Part shown: positions 1-7,585 of the stretch, piece after piece
Layout of the letters: the number at the start of each line of letters is the position of its first letter
Numbering within the stretch: position 1 is the stretch's first letter
Assembly (NCBI GenBank): GCA_043803085.1
Contig: JAZDKM010000247.1
Location: 1 to 64,000, forward strand
DNA from: JAAEQG01 sp043803085
Lineage (GTDB): Bacteria > Planctomycetota > Phycisphaerae > UBA1845
Length of the DNA stretch: 64,000 nucleotides
Reading direction: 5' to 3'
Made by a program: the position numbers and the translations under genes
Notes under the pieces: model-generated
Databases searched by the model: none
Told to the model about the DNA's origin: nothing
The model's input: only the letters and a program-made list of their open reading frames with translations

Positions 1-89
1 TTGCGGCCCCAGCGGACCAGTTGCGCTGTCCCTTCGACCAGCCGGTCCAGAATCACCCGGCTTATGAATTGACCTTTGGGCCGTCTCAT
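1..89 (-). CDS. Small basic protein, 5' part only (runs off the left edge)
   Basis: Reads from an ATG at 89 leftward out of the window, so only the first 29 codons are present. The DNA is identical to the start of the 41-aa gene at 56564-56689, including the ATGA overlap with the end of the gene to its right. The encoded N-terminus is basic and rich in Arg. By analogy with the second copy, a concanavalin-like protein gene probably follows beyond the edge. Function unknown. Confidence 0.55.
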   Translation of the reverse strand, partial: MRRPKGQFISRVILDRLVEGTAQLVRWGR

Positions 90-520
90 CTGCGCACGCT
101 CCCGCATCCGATGGTCGGCGGCTGGTTCGGCCGCAGGGCCAGGATCACGTAAGTCCCTTTTCTCGTCTTGGCCAGGGCCGTCGGGCCCGGCTCATCCGTC
201 GCCGTCAGCGTGATATAGTGCACCCCGAGCCCCGGCCTGAAGCTCACGTGGATATCGTTGCCGTCCACGGTGAGCGCGTACTTCGCCGGCTCCTCGACCG
301 TCACGGTCACCGGGTCGCCCTCCGGGTCGCAGTAGTTGGCGTCGTAGACGCAGGGGACCCCGGCGTCCACGATCTCCCAGCCCAGGCACAGTTGCCGGCC
401 CGTCTCCGGGTCCAGCGCGATCCGGCCCGGGTCGATAGTGAACGGGGCCCCGATGGGGTCCTTGAACTGCTGCTCCGGACACACCGCCAGGCAGATCGAT
501 ACGATAGCCGTCACGATTCG
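1..520. repeat. Diverged direct repeat, copy 1 (partner at 56601-57120)
   Basis: The first 135 bases are identical to 56601-56735. After that the copies differ at a few positions per 60 bases, and they diverge completely in the signal-peptide part of the encoded protein near 490-520. The repeat covers the small basic gene and the 145-aa protein gene. The sharp change from identity to divergence suggests recombination or gene conversion between two related phage genomes. Confidence 0.9.
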
Positions 521-523
521 CAT
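86..523 (-). CDS. Secreted Ig/cadherin-like protein, paralogue of the 151-aa protein at 56686
   Basis: 145 aa. The N-terminus is a short hydrophobic stretch ending before CPEQQ, which looks like a minimal Sec signal peptide. The rest is close to 90% identical to the phage B paralogue, which has a completely different and more typical signal peptide. The body (pattern DPEGDPVTVTV ... YITLTATDEPGP) resembles bacterial Ig-like or cadherin-like repeats used in adhesins. It is near the end of the phage A late operon, where adhesion proteins are expected. Exact function unknown. Confidence 0.75.
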   Translation of the reverse strand: MRIVTAIVSICLAVCPEQQFKDPIGAPFTIDPGRIALDPETGRQLCLGWEIVDAGVPCVYDANYCDPEGDPVTVTVEEPAKYALTVDGNDIHVSFRPGLGVHYITLTATDEPGPTALAKTRKGTYVILALRPNQPPTIGCGSVRR

Positions 524-540
524 GAGAACTCCCCATGGCT

Positions 541-564
541 AAAATCAACCATCAAAGATCAAAC
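541..564. repeat. Degenerate heptanucleotide array in a gene junction
   Basis: ATCAA recurs every seven bases across about three and a half units between the stop of the 172-aa gene and the start of the 145-aa gene. It belongs to the same family as about a dozen other arrays in this window, but in the opposite orientation to most. Confidence 0.6.
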
Positions 565-568
565 TTCA

Positions 569-1087
569 CTACGGCAGCTCGTCTATCGGCGCCAGGAGCA
601 CGTCGAGGCTCAGGCCGGCGTCGAGGGCCGTGATCTCGGCCGTGATATAGGCTGCCCCATAGGTCTTCACGGCGATCAGCGCGACGTTGTTCGCCAGGAC
701 CCCGACCAGCTCCGGCGCCGCGATCCAGTATTGACTGACCTCCGTGATCGTATCCGCCCACTTCGCCGTCGCGTTGGCCGTGATCTTGCGGGGCTTCAGG
801 ACGACCGCCTGGCCGCCGATGACGATATCGTAGGTCCCGAGCACGTGGGCCGGCCCGCCCGAGCGGTAGATACTGAATTTGATCCGGGCCGTCAGGGCCG
901 CCGGGTCCGCCGCGTGGTCCCCGATAAAGGCGAGCAGCAGGGCCTTCGCCCCGGGCCCGATCGCCTTGCCGCGGCCCTGCGTCTCCCGCTCGTCCCAGTT
1001 GCTGTTGGTCGTCGTCAGTAACCCGCTCGCATCGGCCGTCGCCACTTCCTGGCGGATATAGTCCCAAGGGGCCTGCTGTGCGTTCAT
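569..1087 (-). CDS. Virion-associated protein of unknown function, 172 aa
   Basis: Soluble, alanine-rich protein with no signal peptide and no recognised motif. It lies directly downstream of the giant 1016-aa ejection-type protein in the late operon, so a virion or tail-accessory role is inferred from position only. A beta-rich C-terminal half with regular valine and isoleucine spacing is compatible with a small tail or fibre-attachment protein. Confidence 0.65.
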   Translation of the reverse strand: MNAQQAPWDYIRQEVATADASGLLTTTNSNWDERETQGRGKAIGPGAKALLLAFIGDHAADPAALTARIKFSIYRSGGPAHVLGTYDIVIGGQAVVLKPRKITANATAKWADTITEVSQYWIAAPELVGVLANNVALIAVKTYGAAYITAEITALDAGLSLDVLLAPIDELP

Positions 1088-1115
1088 CGGTCGGTCCTTT
1101 CAAGAATTTTCGCCG

Positions 1116-4100
1116 TCATCTCAGCGCCTCCAGTCCGGGCGGCAGCTCGTAGCCCGGCGTCATCCCTTCCAGTTGCACCCCGATCTCGGCCTCGGTCACC
1201 ATCTGCTGAAAGAGCGGCTTATAGGCGCTGGGAAAGCCGCGAATGATCCGGTTCAGCCGGCCGACGGTCCGCCGCTGCTCCAGGGCGTTGATATCGCTCT
1301 TCTTGAACTCGAGCGGTCCGAGCTCCGGATACTGCCTTTGGAAGTCGCCCTGGACCCGCTCGGCCGCCACGGGATCGTTGGCGAGCTGGGCGTCGAGCCA
1401 GCGGCGGCGGTAGGTCCTGATCCGGTCCCGCTGGGCCACCAGCCACTTCGCCGCCCCGCGCTCCGCCGCGATATCCGTCGGCATCATCCCGAGGGCCCGG
1501 AGTCCGAGCTGCAGCGGCGAGTACGCCCCGATCAGCCCGCCCTCATCGTTATAGACCGGCACCCGCCCGTCCGGCAGCGGGTTCCCATAGTCCGCCCGCT
1601 TGCGCCCGAGGGTCCGGACCAGTCTCCGCGCCGCCAGGCCGCCGGGCACGAGCAGGGTCGCCGTATCGAGGATCGGCTTGCCCTCCCCCTTCATCACGCC
1701 CATCGCGACGTTGCCCGCCATCTGGGCCAAAGGCGGCACAAACGGGGCCGGGTAGAAGGGGGCGCTCTCATATTGCGGCAAAGGCAGGGCCCCGGCCAGG
1801 AGGCCCTGCGAGATGTCAGCCCCGAGCAGGCCCCGCGCGACGGTATAGGCGGCGGCACTGGCCCCCACCGTCCGGAAGATAGTCGAGGGATCGAACCGCA
1901 GCGGGTCCGCCCCCCACCGCACCGAATCGATCAGGAAGCCCGCCGTCCGGAGCGGAAACTGCGAGAACTGCCGCCACGGGCCCCACCAGCCGAGCGTGCC
2001 CGCCGGGATCCCCGTCGCCCCGCCCGTATAGTGGGCCAGGTCCACGATATTGCCCGCGACCTTGTTCGCCGTCTCGACCGTCGCGCCCGGCCAGCCGAGG
2101 GCCCGGGCCCGGGCCCCGTAGAACGCCACGAGGCGGTTGACGATCTCCGTCGCCTTGAAGGGCGCCATGGCGAGGGCCTCCGCCTTCTGGATCCCCGTCC
2201 GGGCCACCGTCCCCAGCCCGGTCCCGGCCGCGAACTGGCTGGCCCCGAACATCCGGCGGACGTCGAGCGATGGTCCCATCATCGCCACGAACTCGGGAAA
2301 GCTCTTGCGGAACGCCTGCTCCACCCCCAGCTTCGCGGCGTTGGCGAGATAAGGGCCGCTGCGGGTAAAGACCTCATAGGCCCCCAGGGCCAGACCGACC
2401 GCGCCCATACCGGGCATATTCATAAAGGTCAAGACGTTCTGTAGGACGTTCTTGGCCGGCGGCCCGATATTGGCCCCCATCGTGGACAGGTACAGGTAAT
2501 GGCTGATCCCGTCCCCGACGCTCTCGGCGTCCCCGAAGCGATAGTCCTCAAGCTTGTCCAGCAGGAACGCCCGCGTCTTTTCCGGGACGAGCCGCTGGGC
2601 CAGCGGATGCCCCTTGAGCCAGGTCGCCTTCCGGAGCTTCCATTCGTTCCAGGCGACCGCCCGGCTCATCTGCTTCGCCGTCCGCTGCCCGGTCATATAG
2701 GGGATCAGCTCATGCTTCAGGTACTGGTAATCGTAGCCGCCCTTGCCCACGCTCATCGCGCGGGACGAGACGAACTTCGCCGCCGTCTCCGCGATCCGCT
2801 GCCCGTGCCCTTCGATGTGCCAGGCATAGGTCGGTGCCATCTTGGCGAGGTACTTCTCCATCGCCGGGGCATAGTCCAGGTCATAGATAGCCGGATGCTT
2901 GAGCGCTAAAGCGACCTCGCGGACCGCCTCCGGCTTGCCGCCCCCCGCCAATAGCCTGCGGGCCGCCGCCCAGGAGAGCTGAGCGCGGTCGTCCTCATCG
3001 GGAATCGCTTTTTCAATGGCCCCCGCCAGCCGCTTCTGGGCCTCCGGGCCCTGCCCGTAGCGGTTGACGAAATCGGTCAATCTCGACTCGAAAGTTGACA
3101 CCCTCCGGTCGATGCTCGCCAGCATATCGTCCGTCGCCCCGACCCAGACCCCCTTGCCCTCCACCCGGCGGAGCTGGTCGGGGTTGGGGATCGAGTTATG
3201 GTGCCGGGGCCAGAGATTCTTCGAGATCGGCCCGCTGGCGAGCCAGTCTTCGGCGCTCCCGGCCGCGACCCCGCGCGGCGGCTGGCCGACCGGCGCAATC
3301 GGGATGTCCCGCATCAGGTCCTGCCGCCACTTCGTCGGCCGGGCGTGGAACGGGGCATAGTGCTCGATCTCCTTGCCGATATCGATCCCGCGGCCCTTGG
3401 CCTCCGCGACGAGCTTCTTCCACTCCACCGGGTTCTGCTGGAGCTCTTTCAAGATGCCTTTGAAGACGTTGCCCGTCTTATCGATGGCCCCGAGCTCCCC
3501 GAACTCGCCGGCGCTCAGGAAATCACGGGAATGGTCCAGCAGGGGCCGTTTCGCCGCCCCGTACTTGCCGTAGATCTTCTGCCAGTTGGCCTCCGGCTCC
3601 GTGAACCCCGCCTTCCGCAGGAACATGAGCCAGCCCTTCTCGCTGCCCTTGGCCGCCGCCGGGACCGAGCCATAGGCGGCCGCGAACTCCTCCGCGTGCC
3701 GGGCGCTGAACTGGGCGGCGGAGCGCTCCAGGCCCATGACCGCCTCATGCAGGCCGGGATAGGACCTGAGCCGGGCGAACGCCCCCGTCACGAACCGCCC
3801 GATCGCGCCGACCGGGGGCGCCTTGCGAAGGCCCTGGTAGAACTCCAATAGCGCCGGCCCCTCCATCTTCATCGTCGGGAAGGCCAGATACCCGCCGATC
3901 AGGCCGATGATGACCAGCGGGTTCGTCGCCACGTCGAGGACCGTCTTGACCAGCGGGTGCGGCTTCGGCCCGGCGATCCGCATCCTCATCGTCTGCAATT
4001 CCCGGGGCGACAGGGTCTCCGGTGTGAAGATCGCCCGCGTGGCCGCGTCGATATCGCCCCGCAGGAGCAGATTGCTCATCGCGAGCGTCGGCCGGTCGTA

Positions 4101-4166
4101 AGCCGTGACCGGGAACTCGGCGTCGTAAGATTGATGATCGATGATGGATAATGGATTATTTGCCAT
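1116..4166 (-). CDS. Large internal virion / DNA-ejection protein candidate, 1016 aa
   Basis: The longest gene of the phage A late block and the last of a group of coiled-coil or alanine-rich proteins, the usual place of podovirus ejection (internal core) proteins. It has a hydrophobic segment near residues 80-100, long helical stretches and glycine/alanine-rich segments near 770-830 that could cross a membrane during ejection. The N-terminus (NNPLSIIDHQSYD) is encoded by a heptanucleotide repeat array, so that repeat has entered the coding sequence. No catalytic motif was recognised; the ejection role is inferred from size and position. Confidence 0.7.
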   Translation of the reverse strand: MANNPLSIIDHQSYDAEFPVTAYDRPTLAMSNLLLRGDIDAATRAIFTPETLSPRELQTMRMRIAGPKPHPLVKTVLDVATNPLVIIGLIGGYLAFPTMKMEGPALLEFYQGLRKAPPVGAIGRFVTGAFARLRSYPGLHEAVMGLERSAAQFSARHAEEFAAAYGSVPAAAKGSEKGWLMFLRKAGFTEPEANWQKIYGKYGAAKRPLLDHSRDFLSAGEFGELGAIDKTGNVFKGILKELQQNPVEWKKLVAEAKGRGIDIGKEIEHYAPFHARPTKWRQDLMRDIPIAPVGQPPRGVAAGSAEDWLASGPISKNLWPRHHNSIPNPDQLRRVEGKGVWVGATDDMLASIDRRVSTFESRLTDFVNRYGQGPEAQKRLAGAIEKAIPDEDDRAQLSWAAARRLLAGGGKPEAVREVALALKHPAIYDLDYAPAMEKYLAKMAPTYAWHIEGHGQRIAETAAKFVSSRAMSVGKGGYDYQYLKHELIPYMTGQRTAKQMSRAVAWNEWKLRKATWLKGHPLAQRLVPEKTRAFLLDKLEDYRFGDAESVGDGISHYLYLSTMGANIGPPAKNVLQNVLTFMNMPGMGAVGLALGAYEVFTRSGPYLANAAKLGVEQAFRKSFPEFVAMMGPSLDVRRMFGASQFAAGTGLGTVARTGIQKAEALAMAPFKATEIVNRLVAFYGARARALGWPGATVETANKVAGNIVDLAHYTGGATGIPAGTLGWWGPWRQFSQFPLRTAGFLIDSVRWGADPLRFDPSTIFRTVGASAAAYTVARGLLGADISQGLLAGALPLPQYESAPFYPAPFVPPLAQMAGNVAMGVMKGEGKPILDTATLLVPGGLAARRLVRTLGRKRADYGNPLPDGRVPVYNDEGGLIGAYSPLQLGLRALGMMPTDIAAERGAAKWLVAQRDRIRTYRRRWLDAQLANDPVAAERVQGDFQRQYPELGPLEFKKSDINALEQRRTVGRLNRIIRGFPSAYKPLFQQMVTEAEIGVQLEGMTPGYELPPGLEALR
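4130..4161. repeat. Heptanucleotide array inside the start of a gene
   Basis: A TGATGATCGATGATGG-type array with period 7. On the minus strand it encodes the SIIDHQS segment at the N-terminus of the 1016-aa protein. It is the same family as the arrays at 31785, 47392 and 48435. Confidence 0.6.
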
Positions 4167-4184
4167 TTCGTCCGTGTCGGTCCG

Positions 4185-4706
4185 CTACGTCAGCACCTCG
4201 CCCCGGGCCAGTTTCGTCGGCATCCCCCGCCCGCCCGAGAGCTGCTGCATGAGCAGCTGCAGGGCGAAGTCCCGCTGGGAGCGGGTCACCGGCTGGAGGG
4301 CCTGCTCCCGGACGGCCTCGGGGGTCAGGGCCTCGCCCTGCGCCTCCAGCTCACTGCCGGCCAGCGCGGTCTGCGAGAGCTGCTGGCCGCCCTGGAGGAG
4401 CGTCCGCAGCAGTCCCTCGATCAGCATATAGCCGATGACCCCGGTCGCCCCGGCCTTCAAGGCCGACCCGCCGCCCTTGCCGCCGAGGATCTTCTTGAGC
4501 ATGTCCATTCCGGCCGGCGCGCCCGCCGCTCCGCCGGCGGCCGCCGCAGCTTCCTGGCCGACAGCACCTCCGGCTGCTTCGGCCGCCGCCGCCCCTGTGC
4601 CTGCGGTCTGGGCCGGCGAGAGTTTTCGGCGCAGCTTTTCCAGCGCCTTGCGCATGGTTTCGTTCTGTTGTCGGATGCTTTTGCGCCGCTGTGCTGAATT
4701 CGCCAT
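4185..4706 (-). CDS. Alanine/glycine-rich internal virion protein candidate, 173 aa
   Basis: Basic N-terminal helix (RRKSIRQQNETMRKALEKLRRK), an Ala/Gly-rich linker at about 38-70, then a short hydrophobic helix (VIGYMLIEGLL) and a glutamine-rich helical C-terminus. It sits between the 137-aa and 1016-aa proteins in the run of ejection-type genes. Its length and composition resemble small podovirus internal proteins, but no family was recognised. Confidence 0.65.
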   Translation of the reverse strand: MANSAQRRKSIRQQNETMRKALEKLRRKLSPAQTAGTGAAAAEAAGGAVGQEAAAAAGGAAGAPAGMDMLKKILGGKGGGSALKAGATGVIGYMLIEGLLRTLLQGGQQLSQTALAGSELEAQGEALTPEAVREQALQPVTRSQRDFALQLLMQQLSGGRGMPTKLARGEVLT

Positions 4707-4707
4707 A

Positions 4708-5121
4708 TCACATCCCTCTCATCAGGGTCGTCAGGGCCAGGGGCGGCATCTGCCGCTGACTGGCGGCCAGTGTCTGGCCCGCCTGCTGCCGGAAACCGCC
4801 GAGCCCGCCGAGCATCGCCATGACGAGCTCCATCTGCCGGTCCCGGCTGCTCTCGATCTCCTCGCGCCGGCGGGTCTCCGTCAGCATGGCGAGCGCCCGT
4901 TCCGTCGCCCGGCGGTTCTCTTCGTTCTCGACCTTGGCCGCGTCGATCCGCGCCTTGGCGATCATCTTCTCCAGACTGATTCGCTGGCTGCCCAGCTTGT
5001 GCTCCGTCCGCAGTCCCAGACCGCCCATGAGCAGGTCCTTCAAGAGCGACCCGGCCACGCCCCCGGCAATCAGTTTCGTCAGGAGCGGCGCCCCGGCAAT
5101 CGCTGCTGGTATCAATGGCAT
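4708..5121 (-). CDS. Small helical internal virion protein candidate, 137 aa
   Basis: The start at 5121 overlaps the previous stop (TAATG), showing translational coupling. The N-terminus is hydrophobic (AAIAGAPLLTKLIAGGVAGSLL), followed by a charged coiled-coil helix and a Met/Gln-rich end. The layout (membrane-seeking helix plus coiled coil) fits an ejection-complex component, but this is inference from context. Confidence 0.65.
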   Translation of the reverse strand: MPLIPAAIAGAPLLTKLIAGGVAGSLLKDLLMGGLGLRTEHKLGSQRISLEKMIAKARIDAAKVENEENRRATERALAMLTETRRREEIESSRDRQMELVMAMLGGLGGFRQQAGQTLAASQRQMPPLALTTLMRGM

Positions 5122-6539
5122 TATGGTGTACCTCCCATCGCCCCGCCGGGCGTAGTGCCCGGCAGCCACTGGGGCCCGTAGACCACCGGCTGGCGGACCC
5201 CGGGCACGGCCGTCCCGAGCGAATCCCACAAAGCGTTGAACATCTCGACCGCCTCCGGCGACATGCTCGCCTTCAGTTTCTCCGGCAAGAGCGGATTGTC
5301 CAGCGTCAACGGCTGGCGGTACAGACCCTCCAGGGCCTGGGCGAAGCCCTGATTGTCGTCGGGAAAGAGTTGCTGGCCCAGGTGGGTCAGGGCCTCCGCC
5401 GTCAGGCCCTGGTGCGCCATCTTATAGGCGGTCATCTGCTGGCCCAGGGTCAAGGGACTGTCGGGCAGGGCCCTGGTCGAGCGGGTCAGGTCGGCGTCGA
5501 GGACCAGCAAGGCATCGTCCAGCTTCTTCGTCACTTCATTGATAGAGCCGACCATCGGCTCGGCGGGGGCCCACTTGAGTTTCCCGCCCAGCGTCTCGCG
5601 CCTCTTTTCGACCTCCGGCTTGAGGCCCGCGACTTTGTCCCGCAGCTTGGTAAGGCTCTGCCGGATGGCGTAGGTCTGGGCCACGTCCCACCCTGCCGCC
5701 TGCTGCTCCAGCTTGTCGCGATTGCGGGGCTCGAACAGGTCGAGCGAGATCGGGGTCTGCAGGGCCGTGGTCAAAGGCTGGAAGAGGGCGTTCGCCTGCT
5801 CATAGATCGACGGGATGCCGCCGGGCACGTCGTGAACGGGTATGAGTTTCGCCTGCGGGTCCGCCAGCCGGGCGTCGATCTGCTTGTCGATCCCGTCGAA
5901 GGTCAGCGTCTTCGACTGGAAGCCCCGTTCCATCCGGCTGCGGGCCGTCAGCAGGCCCTCGCGGGCCCGCTCCGTCCCGGCCAGCTTCTCGATCATCCCC
6001 ATCGTCATCCGCAGGTTCATCGCCCCCAGCGAATAGTCCAGCAGCGACCGGACGGTGTTCAGGTCCTGCTCCTTCTTCGTCCACCCCTCCAGCCGCTTCA
6101 TATCGTTCTCGGCAATCGCCTTCTGTTTCTCGAAGCGGGCGTTCTCGAAGTCCCGGTCGGTCTTGCGGAGCTCTTTCTGGAGGCCCGCGTTGAACTCGTC
6201 GCTCTCCCGCCGCGCCCGGATCTCGGCCGCCTGCTGGCTATCGGATTGCGCCATCTGCTCGCGGGTGAGCTGGGCCTGCTGCTGCTGGCCGGCCTTGGCC
6301 GTCTCGGCGCCGAGCTTCGCCCTTTGGGTCGCCCCCGCCTCCCCCGCCGCGGACCTGCCGGCGGCCCCGCGCTCCTGCATGGCCGCCGTGGCGAGCTGGG
6401 TCTGGCTGGCGATCTTGGCCCGTTCCGTCGCCCCCTGCTCCTGCATCGCCTGCATGATCCGGTTCGCCCGCTGGGCGGAAAACTGGATCGTGTCCGGGGA
6501 GAATTGCCCGATCACGTTCATCGCCGCCTGTTTTGCCAT
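5121..6539 (-). CDS. Coiled-coil internal virion protein candidate, 472 aa
   Basis: Residues 25-200 are almost continuous charged and glutamine-rich helix (QARRESDEFNAGLQKEL type), with no signal peptide and no enzymatic motif. The C-terminal 50 residues are proline- and glycine-rich. It lies fourth from the end of the podovirus-type late block, upstream of the 137-, 173- and 1016-aa proteins, and is probably part of the same internal core. Confidence 0.7.
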   Translation of the reverse strand: MAKQAAMNVIGQFSPDTIQFSAQRANRIMQAMQEQGATERAKIASQTQLATAAMQERGAAGRSAAGEAGATQRAKLGAETAKAGQQQQAQLTREQMAQSDSQQAAEIRARRESDEFNAGLQKELRKTDRDFENARFEKQKAIAENDMKRLEGWTKKEQDLNTVRSLLDYSLGAMNLRMTMGMIEKLAGTERAREGLLTARSRMERGFQSKTLTFDGIDKQIDARLADPQAKLIPVHDVPGGIPSIYEQANALFQPLTTALQTPISLDLFEPRNRDKLEQQAAGWDVAQTYAIRQSLTKLRDKVAGLKPEVEKRRETLGGKLKWAPAEPMVGSINEVTKKLDDALLVLDADLTRSTRALPDSPLTLGQQMTAYKMAHQGLTAEALTHLGQQLFPDDNQGFAQALEGLYRQPLTLDNPLLPEKLKASMSPEAVEMFNALWDSLGTAVPGVRQPVVYGPQWLPGTTPGGAMGGTP

Positions 6540-6560
6540 AAGAAAACCTCTGTATCACCT

Positions 6561-7583
6561 CTATAAAGGACCCTGGTAGAAGGTCGGATAGGGTCCCGTC
6601 TTCTTCGGCGGCCGCCCGCGGCTGATCGGGGGCGCCGTCTCGCTCAATTCGTTCAGGAGCGAGAACAGGGGCGTACTGTCGATGGCGGTCACCGGACTGT
6701 CGTTGATCCAGTTCGCCAGCTCCGCCCATTCGGCGTTCTCCGCCGCCGCCAGGTTCAAGAGAAACGCGCTCGTCTGCAAGCGGTACTGGTCCCCGGCCAT
6801 CGCGGAGGCCTCATAGGCGTCGAGGGCGTTCTTCTGGGCCAGATTGACGTCGGTGGCCAGTTGGGTCTCGGCGGTCGCCAGGGCCCCGATCCCGGTATTG
6901 AGGATCTGCTGGGTCCGGTCCCACGCCTTCGCCGTCAGGTCGGAGACGAGCGACCCGATGGAGGCCCGCTTGGCGTCGAGGTAGTCGCGGTACTCGGGCG
7001 AGTCGCCGCCGTAGCGCTCCTTGATCCCCCGCTCCGTCCCCTTACTGGTCTGGAGCCAGGTATAGGAGGCCGACTGGATACTGTGCGCGAGGGCGGAATC
7101 GTTCGTCTGGGCGTACTTGTCGATTGTGCCCTTGATGTCCTGGGTCACCGCGGCCATCCGGGCGGCGGAGTCCCGCAGGTACTGGTCCGCCTGGCCGGTG
7201 TACTTGTTCCAGGCGGCCAGCGACTCCTCCGCCCCGGCGACGGCGACGGAGGCCAGCGACCGCAGGCCGCCGATATAGGCCTCGGAGCCCGCCGCCTTCG
7301 TCTTCAGGGACTCGGCGAAGAGCTGCCGCTGCCGCTCGGCGGCGTCCACCTGGCTCCGGAAACTCTCGATGGCCGATTCGGCCAGGTCCTTCTGCGGTCC
7401 CGTCAGGTTCCTCGGGACGGTCACCTCGCCGGTCTGCGGGGTCCCCGCCGTCGTCTGGATCGTCTCCGTCACCCGCTTGCCGATGTCCGACAGGGGCGGC
7501 TGGTTCTGCTGCTGCTCCGTCAGGTACTGGTTCAAATAGCTCTTCGGCGGCGTCGTGGTCGGCGCCGTGGTCGTCGTTGCCAT
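6561..7583 (-). CDS. Helical virion protein following the tail nozzle gene, 340 aa
   Basis: A Thr/Pro-rich N-terminus (TTTTAPTTTPPKS), then a long alanine-rich helical region at 65-270 and a proline-rich basic tail (GRPPKKTGPYP). It follows the 892-aa nozzle candidate with a two-base gap. Probably the first of the ejection-protein group; no family match by eye. Confidence 0.65.
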   Translation of the reverse strand: MATTTTAPTTTPPKSYLNQYLTEQQQNQPPLSDIGKRVTETIQTTAGTPQTGEVTVPRNLTGPQKDLAESAIESFRSQVDAAERQRQLFAESLKTKAAGSEAYIGGLRSLASVAVAGAEESLAAWNKYTGQADQYLRDSAARMAAVTQDIKGTIDKYAQTNDSALAHSIQSASYTWLQTSKGTERGIKERYGGDSPEYRDYLDAKRASIGSLVSDLTAKAWDRTQQILNTGIGALATAETQLATDVNLAQKNALDAYEASAMAGDQYRLQTSAFLLNLAAAENAEWAELANWINDSPVTAIDSTPLFSLLNELSETAPPISRGRPPKKTGPYPTFYQGPL

Positions 7584-7585
7584 CG

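Noticed and set aside
1..520. Terminal redundancy of a single circular or concatemeric phage
   Set aside because: The copies diverge by around 10% and are flanked by unrelated genes, so they are paralogous, not identical ends.
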